The translations under genes were made by a program, and so were the position numbers. DNA of 64,000 nucleotides from Bradyrhizobium sp. Ec3.3. Lineage in GTDB: Bacteria; Pseudomonadota; Alphaproteobacteria; Rhizobiales; Xanthobacteraceae. The DNA is taken from the NCBI RefSeq assembly GCF_000472925.1, contig NZ_AXAS01000014.1, positions 1-64,000 on the forward strand, read 5' to 3'. A model generated the notes under the pieces. The model worked only from the letters and a program-made list of their open reading frames with translations. It did no database searches and had not been told where the DNA came from. The first letter of the stretch is position 1; the number at the start of each line of letters is the position of its first letter. Positions 53,706 to 64,000 of this stretch are shown here, piece after piece.

Positions 53706-54659
53706 ATGCAAATTTGGAACACCGAAGAGCTGCCCGACCGCGAACAGTTTGCCTATTGGCGCGAAGTGCTGTGCGAGGCCTTCGTGACGCTCAGGCCCGA
53801 GCTTGCCGAGCGACGAGACCTGCGGCGGTTTCCCAGCCGCGTAACGGCTCAGCCGCTTTCGACCATCAACGTGACGACCGTCCAGTCAAAGGCTCACCAC
53901 GTCATCCGCGGGGATGCGGAGATCAGAAAGTCGCCCCGGGAGGTGTATTTCGTGAACCTTCAACTGGCGGGGCGCTGTCGCTACGAGACGGAAGGCAGAG
54001 AGACCATCGTTGGACCGAACCAGTTCGCCATTGTCGATTCGACGCGGCCGTATTTTCTCGATTTCATGGACGATTGGGACGTATTTTCGTTTCGCATCCC
54101 GCGGCACATGCTGCGACCATTGCTGCAGGCGCCCGACCGGTCGACGGGAATCTGCGTCTCGAACACCGGCGCTCTGGGCGAGATCACGATAAGCTTTCTC
54201 AAATCGCTCGCCGGCCGCGTCAGTGATCTGCCTGCGGACGCAGCGGAGTCCCTTGCCCTCGATCTGGTGAAACTGGTGGCGCTTTCAGTCGGCGGGACGG
54301 AGGAGGCGCGAATGGGTCAGCGCCAGTCCCTGCACCGCGGGCTTCACGCCGCCATCCTGAAGTTCATCGACGCCAACCTCGCCGATCCCTCGCTCTCTGC
54401 CGCCTCCGTCGCGACGCATTTCCGGATTTCCACCCGCTATCTGCACAAGGTGTTCGAGGAGTGGGAGCACTCGTTCGCGCAAACCGTGCTGGAGCACAGG
54501 CTGCTCCGCTGCGCGGCCGAACTTGAGGGACCAATGGATATGCGGGTCTCCGACATCGCCTTCCGCTGGGGCTTTGGCGACCTCTCGAATTTCAATCGCA
54601 ATTTTCGCCAGCGCTTTGGACTGTCCCCACGGGATTATCGGCATCGGCGGCGGACCTGA
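53706..54659 (+). CDS. AraC-family transcriptional regulator
   Basis: 317 residues. N-terminal AraC-type ligand/cupin-like domain (VYFVNLQLAGRCRYETEGRE, VDSTRPYFLDFMDDWDVFSF). Two C-terminal helix-turn-helix motifs: SLSAASVATHFRISTRYLHK and VSDIAFRWGFGDLSNFNRNF, with the LSPRDYR ending. GGAGAGG precedes ATG 53706. Divergent from the acyl-CoA-dehydrogenase-like gene with 169 bases between starts, so that gene is the likely target. Confidence 0.92.
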   Translation: MQIWNTEELPDREQFAYWREVLCEAFVTLRPELAERRDLRRFPSRVTAQPLSTINVTTVQSKAHHVIRGDAEIRKSPREVYFVNLQLAGRCRYETEGRETIVGPNQFAIVDSTRPYFLDFMDDWDVFSFRIPRHMLRPLLQAPDRSTGICVSNTGALGEITISFLKSLAGRVSDLPADAAESLALDLVKLVALSVGGTEEARMGQRQSLHRGLHAAILKFIDANLADPSLSAASVATHFRISTRYLHKVFEEWEHSFAQTVLEHRLLRCAAELEGPMDMRVSDIAFRWGFGDLSNFNRNFRQRFGLSPRDYRHRRRT

Positions 54660-54679
54660 CAGATATCGGAGCCACGCCG

Positions 54680-55876
54680 CTAAAGCGCGCTACCGCCGAG
54701 ATTCCAACCGCGGCCGGCTTCGCCAAAGATCTCGTAGCCCGTCGGCGTCACCACGACGGTGTCCTCGAGCTTGATGAAGCCGCGCTTGGGATGCTTCATG
54801 GTGGTCTCGATCGACACCACCATGCCTGACTCCAGCGGCAGCCGTGCGTCGGGATCATCGTAGGGAACCGGACCCTCGGCGGTCAGGCGAGGGGCCTCGT
54901 GGCTGACGAGGCCCATGCCATGGGCCAGGAAATCGGTGCAGTCGCGCTGGCTGATTTTCGCGAGCTCTTGCTCGGCCGCAGCATAGATCGCACCGCCAAG
55001 CGCGCCCGGCCGCACGGCGGCAAAGGCGGCGCGCTGGACGGCCTCGATCTCGGCCAGCAGGTCCTTCAATTCACCATCCGGCTCGCCCAGCACGGCCATG
55101 CGGGCGAGGTCGCCGATATAGCCGTGATAATTGCCGCCGGAGTCGAGCGAGAGCACATCGCCTTGCTCCCAGCGCTGCGGCGACGGCGCCCGGTTGTGGC
55201 CGTTGCCGCAGGCAAGCAGGCAATATTCGAAGGTCAGCCCGCGCTGGGCCTCCGCGATGCGCAAGGCGTCGGACAGCTGCTGCTTGGTCGTACCCGGGCC
55301 ATGCTTCGAAATCACCTCCAGCATGGACGCGATCACGAGCTCTGAGGCGGTCTTGAGCTTGGCAAGCTCGGTGTCCGACTTGACTGCACGCAGGCGCTCC
55401 AGCAGCAGGAGCGCGTCCCAGAGCTCGCCATCGGCTAGGGTGTCGGCCAGCGCATGCCCGGCGTCCATCGGCAGAAACGCCATCTCGACCCCAACCCGCT
55501 TCATCGGCACGCCAGCGTCCTTCAAGGCGTCGACGGCGCGCGTGACGGCATCGACCGAGCCGTTGGACTCGGTCTTGACCTGCGGCACCCATGGTGCCGC
55601 CACCGCGCGCTGATGGGTCTCCAGGCGGTGCCCGACATAGATGGCCTTCCCGGGCTCGCCTTTGGGATAGGCCAGGACCGGCAGGTACCGGCTGACGCCC
55701 AGCGCATCCATGTAGTCGAAGAAGATCGCGCGCTCGGCGCCCAAGAGGTACTGCACATTGTGCTTGGAGGTCGCGATCAGCACATCGAGGCCGGCGGCCT
55801 CCATGAGACGGTCGAGCTTGGCGGCATCGAATGGAATGGCCCGAGACTCAGGCCCGCGCGCGGCATGCTTCGGCAT
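54680..55876 (-). CDS. M24-family metallopeptidase (Xaa-Pro peptidase-like)
   Basis: 398 residues. N-terminal creatinase-like domain (LIATSKHNVQYLLGAERAIF) and pita-bread C-terminal domain. All five metal ligands are present: Asp245 (LDSGGNY), Asp256 (YIGDLAR), His319 (LAHGMGL), Glu357 (SIETTM) and Glu371 (KLEDTV). It should cleave Xaa-Pro or a related C-N bond; creatinase-type activity cannot be excluded. Divergent from the TRAP transporter genes, suggesting linked substrates. Confidence 0.88.
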   Translation of the reverse strand: MPKHAARGPESRAIPFDAAKLDRLMEAAGLDVLIATSKHNVQYLLGAERAIFFDYMDALGVSRYLPVLAYPKGEPGKAIYVGHRLETHQRAVAAPWVPQVKTESNGSVDAVTRAVDALKDAGVPMKRVGVEMAFLPMDAGHALADTLADGELWDALLLLERLRAVKSDTELAKLKTASELVIASMLEVISKHGPGTTKQQLSDALRIAEAQRGLTFEYCLLACGNGHNRAPSPQRWEQGDVLSLDSGGNYHGYIGDLARMAVLGEPDGELKDLLAEIEAVQRAAFAAVRPGALGGAIYAAAEQELAKISQRDCTDFLAHGMGLVSHEAPRLTAEGPVPYDDPDARLPLESGMVVSIETTMKHPKRGFIKLEDTVVVTPTGYEIFGEAGRGWNLGGSAL

Positions 55877-56339
55877 GATGAGACTCCCAGGAACAGCGGT
55901 CTTTGCCGCCTGTGAAGAGATTGGCCTTGGGCTTCGCTTGGAGAGTTAATTGTGAGCCGGGAGCGGGGTTCTGGGTAGCTGCGGAAATATCCGGCCTGAT
56001 CTGCAAGCCCATATCCGTAATTCGCATAAGGTATATTATGGAATATTTTTATATCGAATTAGATCAGATATTTACACGGAATTCCTGACAGCACGCATTC
56101 GGTTGAGCTCCCAAATCGTCACAGCCGTTGAGCCTGGTGGCCGCTAACGGGCGCTACTTTGCATGGGGTTGTTTTGCCAGGTTTTGTGGTGAGCCCGCAC
56201 CTCCGAAAGCCGATATTGCCGCGGCCCGGCTCCGCTGCAATAAGCGACACCTCGCGAGATCGCAGATGACCTCATGGCCTTCCGTCCGTATAGGTTTGCA
56301 TCTCAGAACAACAACAAACCTTTTGGGAGCAAACCCCCG
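55877..56339. other. Divergent control region between the M24 and TRAP genes
   Basis: No gene. The middle (about 56025-56090) is conspicuously AT-rich for this chromosome and includes ATATT (56033-56037) and AATAT (56042-56046) as a short perfect inverted repeat, with TATATTAT resembling a -10 box. It should contain promoters for both directions. Confidence 0.4.
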
Positions 56340-57359
56340 ATGAGCTTTTCCCGACGCACGCTTCTCAAGGCCTCCGCCGCGACCGCCGTTGTTAGCGGTA
56401 TCGGCGCACCCCATGTGGCGCGCGCCCAGACGGCCGAGTTTTCGTACAAATACGCCAATAACCTGCCGGACACCCATCCGCTGAACATCCGAGCCAAGGA
56501 GATGGCTGCGGCGATCAAGAGCGAGACCGGCGGCAAGTTCGACCTCCAGATCTTCCCGAACAACCAGCTCGGCTCCGACACCGACATGCTGAGCCAGATC
56601 CGCTCTGGTGGCGTCGAGTTCTTCACGCTGTCCGGCCTGATCCTTGCGACGCTGGTGCCAGCGGCCTCGATCAACGGCATCGGCTTCGCGTTTCCGGACT
56701 ACGACACGGTCTGGAAGGCCATGGACGGCGATCTCGGTGCCCATGTCCGCGGCGAGATCAAGAAGGCCGGCCTCGAGGTCATGGACAAGATCTGGGATAA
56801 CGGCTTCCGGCAGACCACGTCCTCGACCAGGCCGATCAACGGCCCCGACGATCTGAAGGGTTTCAAGATCCGCGTGCCCGTTTCGCCGCTCTGGACCTCG
56901 ATGTTCAAGGCGTTCGACGCGGCGCCCGCCTCGATCAATTTCAGCGAGGTCTATTCGGCGCTCCAGACCAAGGTCGTCGAGGGCCAGGAGAACCCGCTGG
57001 CGATCATCTCGACCGCAAAACTCTACGAGGTGCAGAAGTACTGCTCGCTGACCAACCACATGTGGGACGGCTTCTGGTTCCTGGCGAACCGCCGCGCCTG
57101 GGAAAAGCTCCCTCATGACGTGCGCGACATCGTTGCCAAGAACATCAATGCCGCCGCCATCAAGGAACGCGCCGACACCGCCAAGCTCAATGCCAACCTT
57201 CAGCAGGAGCTGGCCGGCAAGGGCCTGACCTTCAACCAGCCGGCAACCGCGCCGTTCCGCGACAAGCTGCGCAGCGCCGGCTTCTATGCCGAATGGAAGG
57301 GCAAGTACGGCGATCAGGCCTGGGACCTCCTGGAAAAGGCCGTCGGCAAGCTGTCGTAA
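56340..57359 (+). CDS. TRAP transporter substrate-binding protein (DctP family)
   Basis: 339 residues. Twin-arginine signal SRRTLLKASAATAVVSG with likely cleavage after ARAQ. DctP blocks: YANNLPDTHPLNIRAKEMAA, LQIFPNNQLGSDTDMLSQIR, RPINGPDDLKGFKIRVPVSP (with the conserved carboxylate-binding Arg), VVEGQENPLAI. It binds a carboxylate in the periplasm and feeds the fused permease 21 bases downstream. Substrate unknown. Confidence 0.93.
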   Translation: MSFSRRTLLKASAATAVVSGIGAPHVARAQTAEFSYKYANNLPDTHPLNIRAKEMAAAIKSETGGKFDLQIFPNNQLGSDTDMLSQIRSGGVEFFTLSGLILATLVPAASINGIGFAFPDYDTVWKAMDGDLGAHVRGEIKKAGLEVMDKIWDNGFRQTTSSTRPINGPDDLKGFKIRVPVSPLWTSMFKAFDAAPASINFSEVYSALQTKVVEGQENPLAIISTAKLYEVQKYCSLTNHMWDGFWFLANRRAWEKLPHDVRDIVAKNINAAAIKERADTAKLNANLQQELAGKGLTFNQPATAPFRDKLRSAGFYAEWKGKYGDQAWDLLEKAVGKLS

Positions 57360-57380
57360 CGCATCAAGATCAAGGCCGTC

Positions 57381-59270
57381 ATGGCTCATATCGAGGTTCA
57401 GGTGACCGAGGTGGTGGGCGAGGTGACCGTGCAGTCCCCTCGCCGACCTTCGTTTCTGGCCTCGCTGGAGCGCCTGCTCGGCTTCATCGTCGAGATCCCG
57501 GCGGCGATCCTGGTCGTCGCCGAGATCGTCATCCTGTTCGCCGGCGTCGTCGCGCGTTACGGATTTCACCGGCCGCTGATCTGGTCGGACGAGCTCGCCT
57601 CCATCCTGTTCCTGTGGCTGGCGATGCTGGGCGCCGCGGTGGCGTTCCGCCGCTCCGAGCACATGCGCATGACGGCGATCGTCGCGAGCGCGCGCCCGGC
57701 GATGCGGGCCTATCTCGATCTCGTAGCGGTCTGCGCCGCGCTGGCGTTCCTCGTGATGATCGTCTGGCCGTCCTACGATTACGCCTATGAGGAAAGCTTC
57801 ATCACCACGCCGGCGCTGCAGATCTCGAACATGTGGCGCGCCGCGGCGCTGCCGGTCGGCATCTGCCTGATGGCGGCGTTCGCAGTGCTGCGCCTGCTGC
57901 GCGCCGCCGACTATCGGACCGTGCTGACGGCCGCGCTGACCGTTGCCGTCGTCGTCGGTTCGTTCTGGCTCGCCGAGCCGTATTTGCGGCCGCTCGGCAA
58001 TCTCAACCTGGTGATCTTCTTCGTCGGCGTCGCCGGCTTCTGCGTCTTTGCTGGCGTTCCCATTGCGTTCGGCTTTGGCCTTGCGATCTTTGGCTATCTC
58101 GCGTTGACCACGCGCACGCCCGTGATGGTGCTGGTCGGGCGGATGGACGAGGGCATGAGCCATCTGATCCTGCTCTCGGTGCCGCTGTTCGTGTTCCTTG
58201 GGTTGTTGATCGAAATGACCGGCATGGCCCGGGCCATGGTGGCCTTCCTGGCGAGCCTGCTCGGCCATGTCCGCGGTGGGCTGCATTACGTGCTGGTCGG
58301 CGCCATGTATCTGGTCTCCGGCATCTCCGGCGCCAAGGCAGCCGACATGGCCGCGGTCGCGCCGGTCCTGTTCCCCGAGATGAAGCAGCGCGGCGCCAGG
58401 CCCGGCGATCTCGTCGCCCTCCTCGCGGCCACCGGCGCGCAGACCGAAACCATTCCGCCGAGCCTCGTGCTCATTACCATTGGCTCGGTCACGGGCGTCT
58501 CGATCGCGGCCCTGTTCACCGGCGGCCTGCTGCCCGGCGTGGTGCTGGCGCTGACGCTCTGCATGCTGGTCTGGTGGCGCTACCGCCACGAGGACATGGG
58601 CCATGTCCGCCGCGCCACGGCTGGCGAGATCGGCAAGACCTTCGTCATTGCCCTGCCCGCGCTGGCCCTGCCCTTCGTGATCCGCTACGCGGTGGTCGAA
58701 GGCATTGCGACCGCCACCGAGGTCTCCACGATCGGCATCGTTTACGGCGTCCTGGTCGGCCTTTTGATCTACCGCCGCTTCGACTGGCGGCGGCTGTTTC
58801 CGATGCTGGTCGAGACTGCGGCGCTGTCCGGGGCGATCCTGCTGATCATCGGCACCGCCACCGGCATGGCGTGGGGCCTGACGCAATCCGGCTTCTCGCG
58901 CTCGCTCGCATCAGCCATGACCGGGCTGCCCGGCGGCTCGGCTTCCTTCATCGCGGTTTCGATCCTGGCCTTCACCATCCTCGGCAGCGTGCTGGAGGGC
59001 ATTCCGGCCATCGTGCTGTTCGGGCCGCTTCTGTTTCCGATCGCGCGCGCCGTCGGTGTGCATGAGGTGCACTATGCCATGGTCATCATCCTCGCCATGG
59101 GCATCGGACTGTTCGCCCCGCCCTTCGGCGTCGGCTATTATGCCGCCTGCGCGATTGGACGCGTTGACCCCGCCGAAGGCATCAGGCCAATCTGGGGCTA
59201 CCTGCTGGCGTTGCTGGTGGGATTGATTATCGTTGCGATCTTCCCGTGGATTTCGATCGGATTCCTTTGA
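57381..59270 (+). CDS. Fused TRAP transporter permease (DctQ-DctM)
   Basis: 629 residues. The N-terminal ~190 residues hold four helices of the small DctQ subunit (WSDELASILFLWLAMLGAAV is the family block). The remaining ~430 residues form the large DctM subunit with ~12 helices (FGFGLAIFGYLAL, GISGAKAADMAAVAPVLFPE, MGIGLFAPPFGVGYYAACAI). Fusion of Q and M is a known variant. Takes up the ligand of the DctP gene with sodium. Followed 20 bases later by the acyl-CoA synthetase. Confidence 0.93.
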   Translation: MAHIEVQVTEVVGEVTVQSPRRPSFLASLERLLGFIVEIPAAILVVAEIVILFAGVVARYGFHRPLIWSDELASILFLWLAMLGAAVAFRRSEHMRMTAIVASARPAMRAYLDLVAVCAALAFLVMIVWPSYDYAYEESFITTPALQISNMWRAAALPVGICLMAAFAVLRLLRAADYRTVLTAALTVAVVVGSFWLAEPYLRPLGNLNLVIFFVGVAGFCVFAGVPIAFGFGLAIFGYLALTTRTPVMVLVGRMDEGMSHLILLSVPLFVFLGLLIEMTGMARAMVAFLASLLGHVRGGLHYVLVGAMYLVSGISGAKAADMAAVAPVLFPEMKQRGARPGDLVALLAATGAQTETIPPSLVLITIGSVTGVSIAALFTGGLLPGVVLALTLCMLVWWRYRHEDMGHVRRATAGEIGKTFVIALPALALPFVIRYAVVEGIATATEVSTIGIVYGVLVGLLIYRRFDWRRLFPMLVETAALSGAILLIIGTATGMAWGLTQSGFSRSLASAMTGLPGGSASFIAVSILAFTILGSVLEGIPAIVLFGPLLFPIARAVGVHEVHYAMVIILAMGIGLFAPPFGVGYYAACAIGRVDPAEGIRPIWGYLLALLVGLIIVAIFPWISIGFL

Positions 59271-59290
59271 AGAGTTGAGGGAGTGTGCCG

Positions 59291-60940
<1,650 letters not shown>

Positions 60941-61113
60941 TTCGCCTGTTGCGTGCGATCGGGGCTCGGGTTCCCGTGAAAGTCCGGAAACGGCCGGAAA
61001 AGATTTGAAAAAAATCCCGGCCTGCCTACGGTTTCACAAGGTCGGATTCGCTGATTCCCGAACGAGGCGCTGCGCGATAGACGCGGCGGGCGACCGGCCC
61101 GGTGGGGCGCTTC

Positions 61114-62550
61114 ATGCGATTTGTCTTGCGCACAGACGCATCTTTGCGTCGGGCGCTGCTATTGATGATCGGATTGCTTCCGGACATCGCGCACGCGCAA
61201 GGCCTGCCGGAGGCGCCTGTTAGCGCGCCTGCGACGGAGCAGGCTGCCGCTCCTGCATCGTCCCCGCAAACAACTCAGATGCCCGCAGGTCCCGCATCGC
61301 CGGCAACGCCCAATGCCGGCAGCGCTGCCATCGCCTCTCCGGCCACGCCCAACAGCGGCGCGGTCACCGGCGGCATGACCTCACCTCCCGTGGGCAGCAA
61401 TCCAACCAGTCAGCCGAGCGTCGCTGCTGCAGCCATGTCGCCACCTTCGGGTATGAGTGCCGGCATCGGTCCGGCATCGCCACCGGGCCCATTGGCGCTG
61501 TCCCAGGCCGAGACCGCGCAAGCGACTTTCCTCGCGATGACGCAGTTCACGCAGACGCTGCTCGATCCCGCTATCGACGGTCGCGGCGCGGAAGCCTCGC
61601 CGGCGCTCGCTGACGAAGCGCTGGCGGCCTACGCCGCGATCCCGTCAGATCGAACGCGCGGTGGTGTCGGGCGCGAGGTCTATGAGGCCCTCTACGGCAA
61701 GATGCCCCTCACCGGCTCCTCGTACGCGCCGCATTGGAACGTCTGGGCTTCGGGAATCGGCGGCTCGCAAGTGGCAGGCAGCAGCGCCGCGCCGGGCCCG
61801 AGCTCATCGAGCCGGATTTTTGCAACCGTGGTCGGGGCCGATTACTCGCTGTCGCCGCAAACGCGGTTTGGCTTTGCCATGGCCGGCGGCGGCACCAATT
61901 TCGCCGGCAGCGCCGGCAGTGGTCGCTCCGATCTGTTTCAGGCCGGAACCTTCGTCAGGCATACGGTCGGGCAGGCCTATGTCGCCACGGCGGTTGCCTA
62001 TGGCTGGCAAGCCATCACCAGCGATCATCCCGGCGTCGACCAGCTCAACGCGGCCTTCAACGCCAATGCTTATTCCGGCCGCATCGAGAGCGGCTATCGC
62101 TTCGCGATTCCCTGGCTCGGCGTGACCGCTTACGCCGCCGGACAGGTCATGGCCTTCAGCCTGCCGGCAAACGCATCCCAACCGGCCTTTGCTACGAACG
62201 CGTTTGCGGCGGCCTTCGGCAGCGATCGTGTCACCGACAGCCGCAGCGAACTGGGCTTGCGCACCAACGCGTCCTTCGCGCTTCAGGGCGGTGCGCTGAA
62301 TTTGCGGACGCACCTCGCCTGGGCGCATGATTTCAGCGCCGCAAGCACGGTTGCACCGGCTTTCCAGGCGCTGCCCGGCCTCGGTTACGTCGCCAGCGGC
62401 GCGGCGCTGGCTCCGAACTCAGCGCTCGCGGGCGGGGCGATTGAATTGAAATGGCTGAACGGCTGGGCCGCAGCCGCAAGCTTCGACGGCGAATTCGCGA
62501 GCCAGGTGCGGTCCTATACCGGCAAGGCCGTCATGCGCTACGCCTGGTAG
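61114..62550 (+). CDS. Autotransporter-type outer-membrane beta-barrel protein
   Basis: 478 residues. Signal peptide (RALLLMIGLLPDIAHAQ) is followed by ~110 residues of Pro/Ala/Ser/Met low-complexity sequence, a short helical segment, and a ~280-residue C-terminal autotransporter beta domain of alternating hydrophobic strands (HWNVWASGIGGSQVAGSS ... ) ending in a Trp (MRYAW). No folded passenger domain is present. A GTG at 61102 is an alternative start. Confidence 0.85.
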   Translation: MRFVLRTDASLRRALLLMIGLLPDIAHAQGLPEAPVSAPATEQAAAPASSPQTTQMPAGPASPATPNAGSAAIASPATPNSGAVTGGMTSPPVGSNPTSQPSVAAAAMSPPSGMSAGIGPASPPGPLALSQAETAQATFLAMTQFTQTLLDPAIDGRGAEASPALADEALAAYAAIPSDRTRGGVGREVYEALYGKMPLTGSSYAPHWNVWASGIGGSQVAGSSAAPGPSSSSRIFATVVGADYSLSPQTRFGFAMAGGGTNFAGSAGSGRSDLFQAGTFVRHTVGQAYVATAVAYGWQAITSDHPGVDQLNAAFNANAYSGRIESGYRFAIPWLGVTAYAAGQVMAFSLPANASQPAFATNAFAAAFGSDRVTDSRSELGLRTNASFALQGGALNLRTHLAWAHDFSAASTVAPAFQALPGLGYVASGAALAPNSALAGGAIELKWLNGWAAAASFDGEFASQVRSYTGKAVMRYAW

Positions 62551-62559
62551 GACGACACC

Positions 62560-62874
62560 GTGAAGAAAATCGCTGTCCTTGCAATCGTTATACTTCTTTC
62601 CACTAGTATCGTTCTTATGGCCAAGCCACCAATGCCAGGAGAATGGCAGTTGCTGAGGAAGGGCGACCCTCTGGACGTGGTGAAGTCGAGAGTGCCCGAT
62701 CTACAGCATTACGATGAGACCATGTTCACCTCGCAACGCGAGGTCGACCACTTTGGAATCGTGTTTTCATGGACAATGTACGTTCATTTTGACCGGACAG
62801 GGAAACTGGTGAGCATGGACGGTCGGAGCAGGAACGATTGGAGCGGCCTGCTCGATTCTCATTTCGAACTCTAA
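62560..62874 (+). CDS. Small exported hypothetical protein
   Basis: 104 residues from GTG 62560. Signal peptide or anchor at ~1-20 (KKIAVLAIVILLSTSIVLM), then a small alpha/beta domain (WQLLRKGDPLDVVKSRVPDL, FSWTMYVHFDRTGKLVSMDG). The G-D-P-L-D-V pattern recalls SmpA/BamE-like folds, but this is only a resemblance. It lies nine bases after the autotransporter, in a possible operon. Confidence 0.65.
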   Translation: MKKIAVLAIVILLSTSIVLMAKPPMPGEWQLLRKGDPLDVVKSRVPDLQHYDETMFTSQREVDHFGIVFSWTMYVHFDRTGKLVSMDGRSRNDWSGLLDSHFEL

Positions 62875-63677
62875 GGCGACGGCACGATCTCCAGCCGCAT
62901 GCCGTCATAAGCCGGCACCACGCCCGCCGGCAGCGACTGCCTCACCACCTCGTAATCGACGTCAGCAGTCATGTTGGTGATGACAGCGCGCTTCGGCTTG
63001 AAGCGCTCGATCCAGGACAGCGCGTCATTGATGCTGAAATGGCTGACGTGGCCGGTGTAGCGCAGGCCATCGACGATCCAGAGATCGAGATTTTCCAGCG
63101 CGCCCCAGCTCTCGCGCGGAATGTCGTTGAGGTCGGGCGTGTAGGCGGCATCGCCAATGCGATAGCCGAGCGCGGGGATCTGGCCGTGTTGCACCAGGAA
63201 GGCCGTCATCTTCACCGCGCCGCCCTTCCCCAGGATGGTCTGGGTCTCGCCCGCCTCGATGGAATGCCGCGTCAGGATCGGCGGATAGTCGCTGCCCTCC
63301 GGCGAGATGAAGCAATAGGAGAACCGCGCCATGATGTCTTTGGCGGTCGACTGGTTGAAATAGGTCGGAATGCGCTTGCGCATGTGCAGCACGACCGAGC
63401 GCAGATCGTCCATGCCGTGGGTCTGATCGGCATGCTCGTGGGTCAGGAACACGGCGTCGATGTGGTCGACATTGGCGTCGATCAGCTGCTCGCGCAGGTC
63501 GGGCGAGGTGTCGATCACGATCCGCGTGGTGCCGTGCTCGCCGGCCTGCTCGACCAGCAGCGAACAGCGGCGGCGGCGGTTCTTTGGATTGTTGGGATCG
63601 CAGGCGCCCCAGCCGAGCGCCGGGCGCGGCACGCCGGCGGAGGAGCCGCAGCCCAGAATCGTCAGCGTCAGTGTCAT
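62871..63677 (-). CDS. Metallo-beta-lactamase-fold hydrolase (PhnP/RNase Z-like)
   Basis: 268 residues. Metal motif HEHADQTH (His80, His82, Asp84, His87). N-terminal LTILGCGSSAGVPRP is typical of the PhnP-like cyclic phosphodiesterase group; further ligands are expected in VQHGQIPALG, GHVSHFS and PKRAVITNM. Substrate probably a cyclic nucleotide or phosphodiester. Its stop overlaps the convergent small exported gene by four bases. Fourteen bases downstream of the tatD gene. Confidence 0.9.
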   Translation of the reverse strand: MTLTLTILGCGSSAGVPRPALGWGACDPNNPKNRRRRCSLLVEQAGEHGTTRIVIDTSPDLREQLIDANVDHIDAVFLTHEHADQTHGMDDLRSVVLHMRKRIPTYFNQSTAKDIMARFSYCFISPEGSDYPPILTRHSIEAGETQTILGKGGAVKMTAFLVQHGQIPALGYRIGDAAYTPDLNDIPRESWGALENLDLWIVDGLRYTGHVSHFSINDALSWIERFKPKRAVITNMTADVDYEVVRQSLPAGVVPAYDGMRLEIVPSP

Positions 63678-63691
63678 GCGGCGTCCCTGGT

Positions 63692-64000
63692 TCAGGCCTT
63701 CACCCTGGAGAACAGGCGGAAGAAGTTTTCGGTGGTCTGGCGCGAGATCTCCTCAAGCGATACGCCGCACGTCTCGGCGAGCACCTTTGCCACCTCCACC
63801 ACATAAGCCGGCTCGTTGCGCTTGCCGCGGAATTTGCCCGGCGCGAGATAGGGCGAATCCGTTTCCACGAGGATGCGGTCCGCCGGAAGCTCGGCCGCGA
63901 GCGCGCGCAATGCTTCCGACTTCTTGAAGGTCAGAATGCCTGTGAAGCCGATGTAGAGACCAAGCGAAATCGCCTTCAGAGCAAGCTCGCGTCCGCCCGT
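63692..64000 (-). CDS. TatD-family DNase, 5' end beyond the right edge
   Basis: The last ~102 residues of a TatD hydrolase are visible: IGFTGILTFKKSEALRALAA, then RILVETDSPYLAPGKFRGKR with the metal-binding Asp, and EPAYVVEVAKVLAETCGVSL, ending in FFRLFSRVKA. The family comprises metal-dependent 3'-5' DNases/RNases of ~260 residues. Same strand and probable operon with the MBL-fold gene. Confidence 0.92.
   Translation of the reverse strand, partial: TGGRELALKAISLGLYIGFTGILTFKKSEALRALAAELPADRILVETDSPYLAPGKFRGKRNEPAYVVEVAKVLAETCGVSLEEISRQTTENFFRLFSRVKA

Noticed and set aside
56154..58886. Long reverse open frame (about 910 codons) over the TRAP genes
   Set aside because: Antisense to clear DctP and DctQM proteins; repetitive Arg/Asp/His/Gln composition with no fold or motif.

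Overview
The window looks like the chromosome of a Bradyrhizobium or close Rhizobiales relative. It is GC-rich, codon use is strongly GC3-biased, and the gene order pcm-like/tolC/popZ/valS followed by ispDF/dusB/ntrB/ntrC/ntrY/ntrX/hfq/hflX is typical of that group. This assignment rests on gene content and family knowledge, not on a search.

Layout. Bases 1 to about 15610 are accessory DNA: a genomic island that runs off the left edge. Its right end is a tyrosine integrase next to a 45-base 3' fragment of a tRNA-Asn gene (15566-15610), the usual scar of integration into a tRNA. Inside are phage-type packaging genes (a small-subunit-like protein and a large terminase), an AlpA-like protein, two winged-helix proteins, a replication-initiator-like protein with a repeated tail, and several short proteins. 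There are also many broken genes (IS5-family transposase end, ABC substrate-binding protein start, molbindin end) and degenerate repeats. No capsid, portal, tail or lysis gene is visible in the part seen.

From 15611 on the DNA is ordinary core chromosome: a PCMT-family methyltransferase, TolC, PopZ-like protein, valyl-tRNA synthetase, 3-methyladenine glycosylase, lipoyl synthase and a COQ10/RatA-like protein. A minus-strand operon (24829-29966) follows, encoding a B-type (ba3-like) heme-copper oxidase with three multi-heme c-type cytochromes. Next come CinA-C amidohydrolase and IspDF (minus strand) and the divergent nitrogen-control cluster dusB-ntrB-ntrC-ntrY-ntrX-hfq-hflX. After mazG and queC lies a cobalt-type nitrile hydratase operon (alpha, beta, accessory protein).

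The right third carries transport and catabolic genes: a DASS anion carrier, MetNI without a visible MetQ, a HAD phosphatase, an exported protein, and an SGNH esterase. An unusual acyl-CoA-dehydrogenase-fold enzyme lies divergent from an AraC regulator. An M24 peptidase lies divergent from a TRAP transporter (DctP plus fused DctQM) that is followed by an acyl-CoA synthetase. An autotransporter-like protein, a small exported protein, a metallo-beta-lactamase-fold hydrolase and a TatD DNase cut by the right edge complete the window. Three families of intergenic palindromic repeats are scattered between core genes.

The most interesting unexplained part is the island: a compact integrase/AlpA/replication/terminase module that resembles a phage satellite, with candidate leader-hairpin control of AlpA and an anticodon-loop-centred recombination core.
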